Shown: positions 35,202 to 45,075, numbered from the stretch's first letter. The stretch: DNA of 64,000 bases from Leptothrix cholodnii SP-6 (GCF_000019785.1 NC_010524.1:558001-622000), one strand, 5' to 3'. The notes: generated by a model from the sequence alone, not told the origin. Translations and numbers: made by a program.

Positions 35202-36149
35202 TCAAACCGGCAGCCACCAGCGCAGCAGCTGCGGGCCGAAGAACATCGCAGCCAGGCCGCCACCGGCCAGATACGGGCCGAACGGGATCGGCACCTCGCG
35301 CTGGTGGCCACGCGCGAGCACCAGGAAGATGCCGACCGCCGCCCCCACCAGCGACGCCAGCAGCACGATCGGCAGCAGTTGCGCCACGCCCAGCAGCGCG
35401 CCCAGCGCCGCCAGCAGCTTGAAATCACCCTCGGCCATGCCACGCACGCCGCGCAGCAGCGCGTAGAGCGTGGTCAGCGCCCACAACGAGCCGTAGCCGA
35501 ACAGCACGCCGAGCGCGGCGTCTTCGAGGCGCAGCGGCGTCCAGCCCATCCAGGCCGAAAACAGGCCCAGGCCGAGCAGCGCGTAGGTCAGGCTGTCGGG
35601 CAGCAAGGTGGTGTCGAGATCGATCAGCGCCATCGCGATCAGCAGCGCCGCGGCCACGCAATAGACCACGCTGGTGGCGGTCGGGCCGAACACCCAGCCG
35701 ATCAGGCCGAAGGCCAGCGCGGTGCCGGCCTCGACCAGCGGATAGCGCCGCGAGATCGGTGCCCGGCAGGCCGCGCAGCGCCCGCGCAGCGCCAGCCAGC
35801 TCAGGATCGGCAGGTTGTGGTGCCAGCCCAGCTGGGTGCCGCAGGCCGGGCAGCGCGAGCGCGGCCGCGACAGGCTCAGCGCCGGCAGCGACGCCAGCGC
35901 CGAGCCCAGGCGCTCGCCGCCGTCGTGCAGGTGCTGCACGGCCGCGGCGTCGATGCCCGCACCGAGCGTGCGCTGCAGGCCGGCGCTGTCCTGCAGCATC
36001 GCCTGCACGTCGCCCAGCCACTGGCGCTCGAGCATCAGCGGCAGACGATGCACCACCACGTTGAGGAAGCTGCCGATGCACAGGCCGATCACGGCCAGTG
36101 CGGGGACGGACAGCAGGAAGGTCAGCGACGACAGTTCGACGAAATCCAT
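35202..36149 (-). CDS. pilD: Type IV prepilin peptidase/N-methyltransferase PilD
   Basis: A 315-residue polytopic inner membrane aspartyl protease that cleaves and N-methylates type IV prepilins and related pseudopilins. The N-terminal span GLCIGSFLNVVVHRLP is followed by the cytoplasmic domain with two zinc-type CxxC pairs (CPACGTQL, CAACRAPI). The catalytic aspartates are in ALIDLDTTLLPD and the G-x-GD segment GMAEGDFKLLA. It lies nine bases after pilC. Confidence 0.95.
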   Translation of the reverse strand: MDFVELSSLTFLLSVPALAVIGLCIGSFLNVVVHRLPLMLERQWLGDVQAMLQDSAGLQRTLGAGIDAAAVQHLHDGGERLGSALASLPALSLSRPRSRCPACGTQLGWHHNLPILSWLALRGRCAACRAPISRRYPLVEAGTALAFGLIGWVFGPTATSVVYCVAAALLIAMALIDLDTTLLPDSLTYALLGLGLFSAWMGWTPLRLEDAALGVLFGYGSLWALTTLYALLRGVRGMAEGDFKLLAALGALLGVAQLLPIVLLASLVGAAVGIFLVLARGHQREVPIPFGPYLAGGGLAAMFFGPQLLRWWLPV

Positions 36150-36157
36150 GAGCCCGG

Positions 36158-37384
36158 TCAGACCACCTGGCCCAGCTTGAAGATCGGCAGGTACATCGAG
36201 ACCACGATGCCGCCGATGATGGTGCCGAGCACGACGATGATGATCGGCTCCATCAGCGTCGACAGGCCCTTGACGGCCTCGTCGACCTCCTGTTCGTAGA
36301 AGTCGGCTACCTTGCTGAGCATCTGGTCGAGCGAGCCCGATTCCTCGCCGATCGAGCTCATCTGCAGCACCATGTTCGGGAAGATGTTGGTCGCCTGCAT
36401 CGAGGACGTCAGCGCCGCGCCGGTGGACACGTCGCGCTGGATCTGCTCGGTGGCCTGCGCGAACACCGCGTTGCCGGCCGCGCCGCCGACCGAATCGAGC
36501 GCCTCGACCAGCGGCACGCCGGCGGCGAACATGGTCGACAGCGTGCGCGCCCAGCGCGCCACCGCGGCCTTGTGCACCAGCTGGCCGAAGATCGGCACCT
36601 TGAGCATGAAGCGGTCGAGCGCCATCTGCATGCGTTCGGAGCGGCGCCAGCTCTGGATCGTCATGTAGACCGCCAGCCCGATGCCGCCGAAGATCGCGAA
36701 CCAGTACTGGACGAAGAATTCCGACATAGCGATCACGATCAGCGTGGGCAGCGGCAGGTCGGCGCCGAAGGACTTGAAGATGTCCTTGAACGACGGGATC
36801 ACGAAGATCATGATCACCGCGACCACGATGAACGCCACCACCAGCACCGCCACCGGATAGATCAGCGCCGAGCGGATCTTGTTCTGCAGCTCGATGGTCT
36901 TTTCCTGGTAGTTGGCCAGGCGATCGAGCAGGGTCTCCAGGATGCCGGCGGATTCGCCGGCCTCGACCAGGTTGCAGTACAGCGCGTCGAACTGCAGCGG
37001 GTGGCGGCGGAAGGCCGCCGACAGGCTGGTACCGGTCTCGACGTCGCCGCGGATGTCGGTCAGCATGCGCGTCAGGCGCGGGTTCGAGCTGCCGCGGGCG
37101 ACGATGTCGAAGGCCTGCAGCAGCGGCACGCCGGCTTTGAGCATGGTGGCCAGCTGGCGCGTGAAGACCGCGATGTCCTTGCCCTTGATCGACTTGCCGC
37201 CCGAGATGCGGCGCTTCTTGACCTTGACGACCATGATGCCCTGGCGGCGCAGGCTGGCGCTGACCATGGCCTCGCCGCCGGCGCGCATCTCGCCGCGCAC
37301 GGCCTTGCCGTTGCGGTCACGGCCCTCCCACTCAAAGACGAAGTCCTTGATCTTCTTCGCCGCTACCGCAGCTGCTGTGGCCAT
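36158..37384 (-). CDS. pilC: Type IV pilus inner membrane platform protein PilC
   Basis: A 408-residue GspF-family protein: an N-terminal cytoplasmic part, then two repeated helical GspF domains with three membrane spans (near residues 175-195, 220-245 and 380-400). Typical segments are FTRQLATMLKAGVPLLQAFDIV, EAGESAGILE and the C-terminal VDEAVKGLSTLMEPIIIVVLG region. It anchors the pilus motor to the membrane. It follows pilB by 50 bases. Confidence 0.95.
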   Translation of the reverse strand: MATAAAVAAKKIKDFVFEWEGRDRNGKAVRGEMRAGGEAMVSASLRRQGIMVVKVKKRRISGGKSIKGKDIAVFTRQLATMLKAGVPLLQAFDIVARGSSNPRLTRMLTDIRGDVETGTSLSAAFRRHPLQFDALYCNLVEAGESAGILETLLDRLANYQEKTIELQNKIRSALIYPVAVLVVAFIVVAVIMIFVIPSFKDIFKSFGADLPLPTLIVIAMSEFFVQYWFAIFGGIGLAVYMTIQSWRRSERMQMALDRFMLKVPIFGQLVHKAAVARWARTLSTMFAAGVPLVEALDSVGGAAGNAVFAQATEQIQRDVSTGAALTSSMQATNIFPNMVLQMSSIGEESGSLDQMLSKVADFYEQEVDEAVKGLSTLMEPIIIVVLGTIIGGIVVSMYLPIFKLGQVV

Positions 37385-37434
37385 TGCGCCTCCGAGAACC
37401 TTGTCTTGTCGTCATCAACCATGCGCCGTCGGCC

Positions 37435-39159
37435 TCATTGGTTGGTCACGGAAATCACTTCTTCGAGCGTGGTGGCGCCCGCCCGCACTTTAACCAGACC
37501 CGACAGCCGCAGATCGCGCACGCCGTCGCGGGCGGCCTGCTCGGCGATGTCGAGCGCGGTGCCTTCGGCGAGGATGACGCGCTGGATCGCCTCGGTGATC
37601 GGCATCACCTGATAGACGCCGACCCGCCCGCGGTAGCCGTTGTTGCAGGCCGAGCAGCCGACCGCCTTGTAGGGTTTCCAGGAGCCGTCGACCTCGTCGG
37701 GCTTGAAGCCGGCGCGCAGCAGCGCCTCGCGCGGGTATTCGGCCGGAGCCTTGCAGTTCTCGCACAGGCGTCGGCACAGTCGCTGGGCCGAGATCAGGAT
37801 GATGCTCGAGGCGATGTTGAACGGCGGCACGCCCATGTTGAGCAGCCGCGTCAGCGTGGTCGGGGCATCGTTGGTGTGCAGCGTCGACAGCACCAGGTGG
37901 CCGGTCTGGGCGGCCTTGATCGCGATGTCGGCGGTCTCGATGTCGCGGATCTCGCCGACCATGATCACGTCCGGATCCTGGCGCAGGAAGGCGCGCAGCG
38001 CGACGGCGAAGTTCATGCCCGCCTTGTCGTTGACGTTGACCTGGTTGATGCCGGGCAGGTTGATTTCGGCCGGATCCTCGACGGTCGAGATGTTGACGCC
38101 GGGCTGGTTCAGGATGTTCAGGCAGGTGTAGAGCGACACCGTCTTGCCCGAGCCGGTCGGGCCGGTGACCAGGATCATCCCGTACGGCCGCTTGATGGCC
38201 GACAGCAGCCGATCCTTCTCCTCGCGCTCGTAACCGAGCGCCTCGACGCCCAGCTTGGCCGACGACGGGTCGAGGATCCGGATCACGATCTTCTCGCCGA
38301 ACAGCGTCGGCAGCGTGCTGATGCGGAAGTCGATTGCCTTGTTGCCGAACTTCAGCTTCATGCGGCCGTCCTGCGGCACGCGTTTTTCGGCGATGTCCAG
38401 GCGGCTGATGACCTTGATGCGCGAGGCCAGCTTGTCCTTGATCGCCACCGGCGGCTGGGTGATCTCGCGCAGCTCGCCGTCGATGCGAAAGCGCACCCGG
38501 TAGGTCTGCTCGTAGGGCTCGAAGTGCAGGTCCGACGCCCGCATGTTGATCGCGTCGATCAGCATCTTCTGCAGGAAGCGCACCACCGGCGCGTCCTCGA
38601 CGTCGGTGGTGACCTCCTCGTCGGGCTTGGCGTTCGGATCCTGCTCTTCGACGTCGAACTCGAAATCGCCGGCGACGATCGATTCGAGCGCCTCGGTCGC
38701 CGAGGTGCTCTTGGCCTCGACGATCTTGGCCAGCTTGTCGTATTCGACGATCACCCACTCGGGCGTCAGCTGGGTGGCGAACTTGATGCGGTCGACCGCT
38801 TCCTGGTCGGTCGGGTCGGCGCCGCCGATGAACAGCCGGTTGCCGCGTTTGCCCAGCACCAGCACCTGATACTGCGACAGCGTGCGCGCGTCGACCAGGT
38901 TCTGCGGCAGCTTGCTGACGTCGACCGCGTCGAGGTCGAGCAGCGGCACGGCCAGCGCGTGCGACAGCGTGTGGGCCAGATCGGCCGAACTCAGCAGATT
39001 GGCGCCGACCGCGGCGGCGACGAAGTTGCGGCGCTGATCACGTGCGAGGCGGGCGAGTTCTTCGGCCGCGCGGGCGTTCAGCTTGCCGGCGTGCACCAGC
39101 ACGCGGGCCACCCCGGAGAGGGTGCTTTGCGGGGCGTCGGACAGTGTTTCAGCGGCCAC
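37435..39159 (-). CDS. pilB: Type IV pilus assembly ATPase PilB
   Basis: A 574-residue hexameric ATPase that drives pilus extension. An N-terminal MshEN-type domain precedes the ATPase core, which has the Walker A loop GPTGSGKTVSLY, Asp box STVEDPAEI, Walker B VGEIRD, and HTNDAP His box. A tetracysteine zinc motif is formed by CRRLCENC and CSACNNG. The start is not certain: GTG at 39159 gives the usual family length, while the frame stays open to 39447 and an ATG at 39315 has a better ribosome site. The extra upstream residues do not look like PilB. Confidence 0.93.
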   Translation of the reverse strand: MAAETLSDAPQSTLSGVARVLVHAGKLNARAAEELARLARDQRRNFVAAAVGANLLSSADLAHTLSHALAVPLLDLDAVDVSKLPQNLVDARTLSQYQVLVLGKRGNRLFIGGADPTDQEAVDRIKFATQLTPEWVIVEYDKLAKIVEAKSTSATEALESIVAGDFEFDVEEQDPNAKPDEEVTTDVEDAPVVRFLQKMLIDAINMRASDLHFEPYEQTYRVRFRIDGELREITQPPVAIKDKLASRIKVISRLDIAEKRVPQDGRMKLKFGNKAIDFRISTLPTLFGEKIVIRILDPSSAKLGVEALGYEREEKDRLLSAIKRPYGMILVTGPTGSGKTVSLYTCLNILNQPGVNISTVEDPAEINLPGINQVNVNDKAGMNFAVALRAFLRQDPDVIMVGEIRDIETADIAIKAAQTGHLVLSTLHTNDAPTTLTRLLNMGVPPFNIASSIILISAQRLCRRLCENCKAPAEYPREALLRAGFKPDEVDGSWKPYKAVGCSACNNGYRGRVGVYQVMPITEAIQRVILAEGTALDIAEQAARDGVRDLRLSGLVKVRAGATTLEEVISVTNQ

Positions 39160-39525
39160 GGTGGCGAGTCTGGCTAAGGGGACGATTGGGTCGGATGATC
39201 CGTGATCGCGTCCAGGCTGTAAATCGGCGCCGGCCTGGGGCGGGCCTGGGCCCGCGTCCGGGCTGGAAGCCGGCACGGAAGCACTGTAACGAAAGACGAA
39301 ACGGGGCCCGATCATGGCGCATGCCTCGGGCCTGAAAGTGTCAGTGTGCATTTGCTTGCAATTGCGTTGCCGGATCCACACGCCCGGCCGCGGCAGGGGT
39401 GGGGCTTGAAAGTCGCCCCCTTCGCCCCCAGCATCAGTGCGCAGCAAGGCCTGAGGCCGCCAGCGTCGCCAGCGCGCGTTCAGGAACCTTTCGTCATCCC
39501 CGCCTTACCGAGAGAGAGCGTCCCC
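39160..39525. other. Divergent pilB-htpG intergenic region
   Basis: About 366 bases without a confident gene. It holds the heat-shock promoter of htpG on the right, the htpG ribosome site (GAGAGAGAG before 39526), and presumably the pilB promoter on the left. If pilB starts at 39315 the left half is coding. Confidence 0.6.
39405..39434 (+). promoter_or_regulatory. Sigma-32 type heat-shock promoter of htpG
   Basis: CTTGAAA at 39405-39411, a 13-base spacer, and CCCCCAGCAT at 39425-39434 match the sigma-32 consensus (CTTGAAA and CCCCATnT) in sequence and spacing. It lies about 90 bases before the htpG ATG. Confidence 0.75.
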
Positions 39526-41430
39526 ATGGAGAAGCAGACCCTGTCATTCCAGGCCGAAGTGAAGCAGTTGCTGCACCTCGTGACCCATTCGCTGTATTCG
39601 AACAAGGAGATCTTCCTGCGCGAGCTGGTCTCCAACGCGTCGGACGCCTGCGACAAGCTGCGTTTCGAGGCGCTGAACAACAACGCCCTGTTCGAGGACG
39701 CGCCCAATCTGGAAGTGCGCATCAGCTACGACCGCGCGGCGCGGCGCATCGTCATCAGCGACAACGGCATCGGCCTGTCGGCGGCCGAGGCGATCGAGCA
39801 CCTGGGCACCATCGCCAAGAGCGGCACCAAGGAGTTCATGAGCCGGCTCGAAGGCGAGCAGGCCAAGGACGCCAACCTGATCGGCCAGTTCGGCGTGGGC
39901 TTCTACTCGGGCTACATCGTGGCCGACCGCATCACGGTCGAATCGCGCCGCGCCGGTCTGGCGATCTCCGAAGGCGTGCGCTGGAGCAGCGAAGGCACTG
40001 GCGACTTCGAGGTCGAGACCATCACCCGCGAGGCCCGCGGCACCGACGTGATCCTGCACCTGCGCGAGGACGAGGACGAGTTCCTGAGCACCTGGAAGCT
40101 CAAGTCCATCATCAGCAAGTACAGCGACCACATCTCGCTGCCGGTGCTGATGCGCAAGGAAACGTGGGACGCCGAGAAGGGCGAGAACGTGATCTCCGAC
40201 GAGTGGGAGCCGGTCAACAAGGCGGCCGCGCTGTGGAGCCGCAGCAAGAGCGAGATCACCGACGCCGAGTACAAGTCGTTCTACGAACAGCTCACCTACG
40301 ACCAGACCCCGCCGCTGGCTTACACGCACAACCGCGTCGAGGGCCGCAACGAATACACCCAGCTGCTCTACATCCCGGCCAAGGCGCCGATGGACATGTG
40401 GAACCGCGACAAGCGTGGCGGCGTCAAGCTCTACGTCAAGCGCGTCTTCATCATGGACGACGCCGAGGCGCTGATGCCGGTCTACCTGCGCTTCGTCAAG
40501 GGCGTGATCGACTCGGCCGACCTGCCGCTGAACGTCAGCCGCGAACTGCTGCAGGAAAGCCGCGGCGTCAAGGCGATCCGCGAAGGCTCGACCAAGCGCG
40601 TGCTGTCGATGCTGGAGTCGCTGGCCGACAGCCAGGACGAGACCAGCGCCGCCGCCGACAAGGCCAAGTACGCCGAGTTCTACAAGGAATTCGGCTCGGT
40701 GCTGAAGGAAGGCATCGGCGAGGACCACGCCAACCAGGAGCGCCTGGCCAAGCTGCTGCGTTTCGCCTCGACCCACGCCGACGAAGGCGTCAGCTTCGCC
40801 GACTACGTGGCGCGCATGAAGGAAGGCCAGGAGGTCATCTACTACATCACCGGTGACACGCTGGCTGCGGCCAAGAACAGCCCGCAGCTGGAGATCTTCA
40901 AGAAGAAGGGCATCGAGGTGCTGCTGTTCACCGACCGCGTCGACGAGTGGATGCTCAGCCACCTCTACGAGTTCGAGGGCAAGAACCTGCAGAGCGTCGC
41001 CAAGGGCGCGGTCGACCTTGGCAAGCTGCAGGACGAAGAGGAGAAGAAACACGCCGAAGAGGCCGCCGTTGGTTTCAAGCCGACGCTCGATCGCCTGAAG
41101 AAGTCGCTCGAAGGCCGCGCCAAGGACGTGCGCGTGACCACCCGTCTGGTCGACTCGCCGGCCTGCCTGGTGGCCGAGGAGGGCGACATGAGCGGCCACC
41201 TGGCGCGCCTGCTCAAGCAGGCCGGCCATGCCGCGCCGGCGTCCAAGCCGGTGCTGGAGGTCAACGCCGAACATCCGCTGGTGCGCAAACTGGCGGCGAT
41301 CGGCGACGGCGAAGCGCGTTTCGACGATCTGGCGCAGGTGCTGTTCGACAACGCCCTGCTGGCCGAAGGCGGCCAGCTCGAGGATCCGGCCGCGCACGTC
41401 AAGCGCATCCAGGCGCTGATCCTGGGCTGA
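39526..41430 (+). CDS. htpG: Hsp90-family chaperone HtpG
   Basis: A 634-residue dimeric ATP-dependent chaperone. The N-terminal GHKL domain shows [22 protein letters not shown] and [15 protein letters not shown]; the middle domain carries SRELLQESR; the C-terminal dimer domain has normal length. The start was set at [12 protein letters not shown], which matches the family and follows a purine-rich ribosome site; the frame is open for 180 bases upstream. It is probably induced by heat through the sigma-32 promoter. Confidence 0.97.
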   Translation: MEKQTLSFQAEVKQLLHLVTHSLYSNKEIFLRELVSNASDACDKLRFEALNNNALFEDAPNLEVRISYDRAARRIVISDNGIGLSAAEAIEHLGTIAKSGTKEFMSRLEGEQAKDANLIGQFGVGFYSGYIVADRITVESRRAGLAISEGVRWSSEGTGDFEVETITREARGTDVILHLREDEDEFLSTWKLKSIISKYSDHISLPVLMRKETWDAEKGENVISDEWEPVNKAAALWSRSKSEITDAEYKSFYEQLTYDQTPPLAYTHNRVEGRNEYTQLLYIPAKAPMDMWNRDKRGGVKLYVKRVFIMDDAEALMPVYLRFVKGVIDSADLPLNVSRELLQESRGVKAIREGSTKRVLSMLESLADSQDETSAAADKAKYAEFYKEFGSVLKEGIGEDHANQERLAKLLRFASTHADEGVSFADYVARMKEGQEVIYYITGDTLAAAKNSPQLEIFKKKGIEVLLFTDRVDEWMLSHLYEFEGKNLQSVAKGAVDLGKLQDEEEKKHAEEAAVGFKPTLDRLKKSLEGRAKDVRVTTRLVDSPACLVAEEGDMSGHLARLLKQAGHAAPASKPVLEVNAEHPLVRKLAAIGDGEARFDDLAQVLFDNALLAEGGQLEDPAAHVKRIQALILG

Positions 41431-41446
41431 GGTCGGCGCAGGGCCT

Positions 41447-42529
41447 TCAGGCCACCAGCGCGGGGCCTTGCATCGCGCCAATCTGCTCGTGCAGCACGGT
41501 GGTCTGCTGGGCCCAGTACGACGGGCTCTCGAACGACGGAAAGGCGATCGGGAACGCCGGGTCGCGCCAGCGCCGGGCGATCCAGGCGCTGTGGTTGATG
41601 ATGCGCAGCGTGCGCAGCGCCTCGATCAGGCCGAGCTCGCGGCGGTCGAATTCGCGCAGCGTTTCATAGCCGTCGAGCAGCGCGCCGAGCTGGGTCTGCA
41701 TCTCGTGGCGTTCGCCGCCGAGCAGCATCCACAGGTCCTGCACGGCCGGGCCCGTCACGGCATCGTCGAGGTCGACGAAGTGCGGGCCGGCGTCGGTCCA
41801 CAGCACGTTGCCGGCGTGGCAGTCGCCGTGCACGCGCAGCAGCTGGAGGTTGCCGGCGCGCGTGAACAGCTCATCGACCTGGTCGAGCGCGGCCAGGCTG
41901 GCCTGGCGCCAGCCGGCGAGCGCATCGGGTGGTAGCAGGTCCTGATCGCACAGCCAGGCGACCGCGGCGCGGGCGATGCGGCTGCCGTCGAGCCGCAGGC
42001 GGTGTTCGAACGGCCGGGCCTGCCCGACCAGGTGCAGGCGGGCCAGGAAGCGGCCGATCCATTCGAGCACCGCCGGGTCGTCCAGCTCGGGCGCTCGGCC
42101 GCCGCAGCGCGGGCTCGCTGCGTAGCGCCAGCCCTGCCAGTCGGCCAGCGTGGGCGGCGTGCCCAGCAGCCTCGGCGCGGGCTCGATGCCCAGGCCGGCG
42201 GCGAGCACCAGCGGCGGCACGGCCGGCACCTCGGCGGCTGCCAGTTCGAGCGCGAACTGATGTTCTTCGAGGATCTGCGCGTCGCTCCAGCGCGCGGCGC
42301 GGTAGAACTTGGCGACCACCACGCGCTCGTCTTCCAGGTGGACCTGGAAGACCCGGTTCTCGTAGGAGTTGAGCTGCAGGATGCGGCCGTCGCCGCGCAG
42401 GCCGGCGGCGTCGAGCGCGTCGAGCACCGCGTAGGGGGTCAGGCCCGCGTAGGGCTGTTCGTCGGTGGCTTGCTGTGGAGCGGGCAGGCGGTAGGCGGGC
42501 GGCAGGTCATCCGGGGCGATGTCGTTCAT
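41447..42529 (-). CDS. srkA: SrkA/YihE-type stress response protein kinase
   Basis: A 360-residue kinase of the choline/aminoglycoside kinase fold. ATP-site elements are NSYENRVFQV and VVAKFYR near the N-terminus; the catalytic loop is RVHGDCHAGNVLW and the metal loop HFVDLDDAV. Family-typical LTPYAVLDALDAAGL begins the domain. In E. coli SrkA is a Ser/Thr kinase that opposes stress-induced death. It is convergent with htpG, with 16 bases between the stops. Confidence 0.92.
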   Translation of the reverse strand: MNDIAPDDLPPAYRLPAPQQATDEQPYAGLTPYAVLDALDAAGLRGDGRILQLNSYENRVFQVHLEDERVVVAKFYRAARWSDAQILEEHQFALELAAAEVPAVPPLVLAAGLGIEPAPRLLGTPPTLADWQGWRYAASPRCGGRAPELDDPAVLEWIGRFLARLHLVGQARPFEHRLRLDGSRIARAAVAWLCDQDLLPPDALAGWRQASLAALDQVDELFTRAGNLQLLRVHGDCHAGNVLWTDAGPHFVDLDDAVTGPAVQDLWMLLGGERHEMQTQLGALLDGYETLREFDRRELGLIEALRTLRIINHSAWIARRWRDPAFPIAFPSFESPSYWAQQTTVLHEQIGAMQGPALVA

Positions 42530-42560
42530 GCCGCATGCTAGACCACGCCACCGCGCCGCG

Positions 42561-43370
42561 TCAGACCCGGCCGATGATGTGGCCGGCGGCGTCGCCGCTC
42601 GGGCCGAAGTCTTCGCTGCGGCGGATCGGGCCGCGACCGCCGGCCCACGACGAGCTGGGCCGTGGCGCCGGGCGCTGCGTGGCACCGGTGGCGGCCGGGC
42701 CATCGTCGGCGAACGGGTCGCGTTGGGTTTCGGGGGCGAAGAACGAGTCCTGCGCAAAACCCGATTCGTACCACTGGGTCTGGCTGTCGGCCGACCGGCC
42801 GCGCATCGCATGCGCCAGCGTCGAGCGGCGCTCCTGGCTGTCGCGCAAGGTGCCGGGCACCATCGGTCGGCTCGATTCCGACTGGTGCGGCACCAGCATC
42901 TGCAGCTCGGCGGCCGACGGCAGCTGGTCGGTGCGGCACTTGACGTAGCGCACGCGGCAGGCTTCGAGCACCGACTGCTTGATGGTGGCGGCGCGCTTGG
43001 AGGCCGGCCGCGACGGCCGTTCGATGTCGATGGCGGCGAGCACGCGGCCGTTGTCGGCGCAGACCACGAAGCTGACGTGCAGCGGGCCCAGCAGGTTGAA
43101 CCAGTAGCGCAGCTCGTTGCGATCCTGCGGCTGGCAGAAGCGCACCAGCGGCAGCTTGGCCAGCACCGTGTGATGCGGCAAGGCGGCGCGCAGCTGCCGA
43201 TAGAGCGCACGTTCTTCGGGCGAGAAGATCGGCCGTTGCGCCAGCGGCCACTCGGTGGGCAGCTCGTCGCGCACCGGGCTGGCTTGCCGGGACCGCTGCA
43301 ACGCGAGCAGCGCCAGGCTCAGCATGGCGATGATCGCGACGACTGCAATGATCCAAACGTTGTTCGGCAT
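42561..43370 (-). CDS. DUF2726 domain membrane-anchored protein
   Basis: A 269-residue protein with one N-terminal membrane span (WIIAVVAIIAMLSLALLAL, about residues 5-23). A DUF2726 domain (about residues 48-165) includes PIFSPEERALYRQL, VRFCQPQDRNELRYWF, VSFVVC and AAIDIERPSR. The C-terminal 100 residues are low-complexity and polar. DUF2726 is related to nuclease-like folds but its function is unknown. It probably faces the cytoplasm. Confidence 0.78.
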   Translation of the reverse strand: MPNNVWIIAVVAIIAMLSLALLALQRSRQASPVRDELPTEWPLAQRPIFSPEERALYRQLRAALPHHTVLAKLPLVRFCQPQDRNELRYWFNLLGPLHVSFVVCADNGRVLAAIDIERPSRPASKRAATIKQSVLEACRVRYVKCRTDQLPSAAELQMLVPHQSESSRPMVPGTLRDSQERRSTLAHAMRGRSADSQTQWYESGFAQDSFFAPETQRDPFADDGPAATGATQRPAPRPSSSWAGGRGPIRRSEDFGPSGDAAGHIIGRV

Positions 43371-43536
43371 GGTGGTGTGCTTCTGGATTCGGCTGACTTC
43401 GGGCACCTGTCGCAGGCTGGAGCGCGGGCTCGGTCAGCACATGACATCGGGGCCGATGGTACGGGGCTGTGTAACGACATGTGAATCCCGGGCCTGGGTG
43501 CGGGGGCATCGCCCTGCAGGCCCCGAAAACGCAAAC

Positions 43537-43562
43537 GGCAGGCGCGCGGCCTGCCGATTTTT
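43537..43562. terminator. Hairpin with T tracts on both sides downstream of the GNAT gene
   Basis: GGCAGGC (43537-43543) pairs with GCCTGCC (43549-43555). On the + strand five T follow (43558-43562); on the minus strand GTTTGCGTTTT follows. The simplest role is terminating the minus-strand GNAT gene, whose stop is 66 bases away. A second nested stem, GGGCCTG/CAGGCCC, lies at 43490-43523. Confidence 0.6.
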
Positions 43563-43621
43563 CGTCTTGTGCGCGAGTGCGTGTTCCGCCGCCGCACCGG
43601 TGTGCAGATTTTCTATTGCTT

Positions 43622-44323
43622 CTATTGGGAAGCGACGTGGCGCCGGCGCGATATCTGATGCTTGATCTCGTTGACGACGGCCAGCACCCAGCCCACCTGG
43701 CGGGCGTGCAGCTTGACCCGGTAGTTGAGCGCCGAGACCCGGTCCGCCACCAGCTCTTCCACGCGCGACGCCAGGCTGTGCGGCGGCAGTTGCAGCCAGG
43801 CTTCCGATTCGCTGCCCTCGCGCCGGACCTCGGCGCCGGCCTTGCGGGCGATGCGCAGCATGGCGGTGTTCTCGCTCAGCGCGTGGATCATCAGGCGATC
43901 GATCGAGCGGTTGCGTGCATGGCGCAGCGCATGGCTGAACAGGCGGTCGCCGTAGCCGCGTCCGCGCGCATGGCTGCGCACCGACACCGCGAACTCGACC
44001 ATCGCCCCGTTGGTGTCGCCCTCGACCGGCTCGGCATAGGCCAGCTGCGAGATCGCCACCAGCTCGAGCCGCCGATCGAAGATGCCGAACAGCTCGCTGC
44101 GCTGGAAATCCAGCGTCTCGACGTATTTCTCGATCCGCTCGTCGCTCGCCGGATAGCCGAAGCGCAGGTAACGATCACGCTCGCTCAGGCTCAGCAGGTG
44201 GCGCAGCACCCGCATGCGGTGGCGCTGCGACAGGCGCCGGATCGGCAGCCAGCGCCACACCCGCGAGCGCGGACGAGGGTTGACCGCTGAACCGGTGGAC
44301 GAGGGAGTGGGGGACAACTTCAT
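43622..44323 (-). CDS. GNAT family N-acetyltransferase
   Basis: A 233-residue protein whose centre is a GNAT fold: MVEFAVSVRSHARGRGYGDRL holds the acetyl-CoA loop (RGRGYG), followed by HALSENTAMLRIARKAG. Before it, RHLLSLSERDRYLRFGYPAS is characteristic of a proteobacterial subgroup. The C-terminal 45 residues are a separate tail. Substrate is unknown. The ATG at 44323 starts just after an AT-rich stretch; the frame is open upstream without likely protein features. Confidence 0.82.
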   Translation of the reverse strand: MKLSPTPSSTGSAVNPRPRSRVWRWLPIRRLSQRHRMRVLRHLLSLSERDRYLRFGYPASDERIEKYVETLDFQRSELFGIFDRRLELVAISQLAYAEPVEGDTNGAMVEFAVSVRSHARGRGYGDRLFSHALRHARNRSIDRLMIHALSENTAMLRIARKAGAEVRREGSESEAWLQLPPHSLASRVEELVADRVSALNYRVKLHARQVGWVLAVVNEIKHQISRRRHVASQ

Positions 44324-44460
44324 GGTGGCATGATAAGGGTAAACCCTGATTTCTGTCAGGCGGCCTGCCAGTCGCTGTCTGCGTCCGGGGGGTGCTTTGC
44401 ACGAAATGCCGAGGGCTGCGCACGCCCATGTTCGAGACAAGTGGCCCGCATGTAAACCAA

Positions 44461-44492
44461 TAAAAAAGCCCCTTGCTGCGAAAGCAAGGGGC
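44461..44492 (-). terminator. Rho-independent terminator after ssb
   Basis: A perfect 10-pair stem (GCCCCTTGCT at 44468-44477 and AGCAAGGGGC at 44483-44492) with a five-base loop. On the minus strand it is followed by six T residues, 31 bases after the ssb stop. Confidence 0.95.
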
Positions 44493-44523
44493 CTGCTGGT
44501 TGGCCCGACCGGAAACTCGATTC

Positions 44524-45075
44524 TCAGAACGGAATGTCGTCGTCCATGTCGTCGAAGCCGGTGGACGACTTCGGTGCCGGTGCCGGGGCGGGTGCGCGCG
44601 GGGCGCTGGCACGCGGGGCCGGGGCCGCGCGGCCTTCGGGCGCCTCGCGGCGATAGCCGCCGCCGCTGCTGCCGCCGCGTCCGCCACCGCCGCCCATCTC
44701 TTCTTCGGCGCCCATCTCGCCGCCACCGCCGCCGCCGCTTTCACGGCCGCCGAGCAACTGCATCTGGTCGGCGACGATTTCGGTGGTGTACTGGTCGCGG
44801 CCTTCCTTGTCCTGCCACTTGCGGGTCTTCAGGCGGCCTTCGACGTAGACCGGGCGGCCCTTGCGCAGGTATTCGCCGGCGATCTCGGCCAGGCGGTCGT
44901 AGAAGACCACGCGGTGCCATTCGGTTTCTTCCTGGCGCTCGCCGCCGTCCTTGCTCTTCCAGTTGCGGGTGGTGGCGACCGAGACGTTGCAGACGGCCGC
45001 GCCGCTGGGGGTGTAGCGCACCTCCGGGTCGCGCCCGAGGTTGCCGATGAGAATGACTTTGTTGACCGAGGCCAT
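44524..45075 (-). CDS. ssb: Single-stranded DNA-binding protein
   Basis: A 183-residue SSB. The N-terminal OB fold (about residues 1-110) has [48 protein letters not shown] core and [12 protein letters not shown]. Next is a glycine-rich then Ala/Pro-rich linker, and the acidic tip DMDDDIPF that recruits partner proteins. The ATG at 45075 has AGGAG eight bases upstream. It is divergent from recQ, a partner that binds the SSB tip in other bacteria. Confidence 0.97.
   Translation of the reverse strand: MASVNKVILIGNLGRDPEVRYTPSGAAVCNVSVATTRNWKSKDGGERQEETEWHRVVFYDRLAEIAGEYLRKGRPVYVEGRLKTRKWQDKEGRDQYTTEIVADQMQLLGGRESGGGGGGEMGAEEEMGGGGGRGGSSGGGYRREAPEGRAAPAPRASAPRAPAPAPAPKSSTGFDDMDDDIPF

Noticed and set aside
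39160..39447. Longer N-terminus for pilB
   Set aside because: The extra 96 residues do not resemble PilB and include promoter-like non-coding composition; kept only as an alternative start at 39315.
43400..43562. 6S RNA gene
   Set aside because: The long rod with a central bubble expected of 6S RNA could not be folded from this sequence; only two local hairpins are visible.
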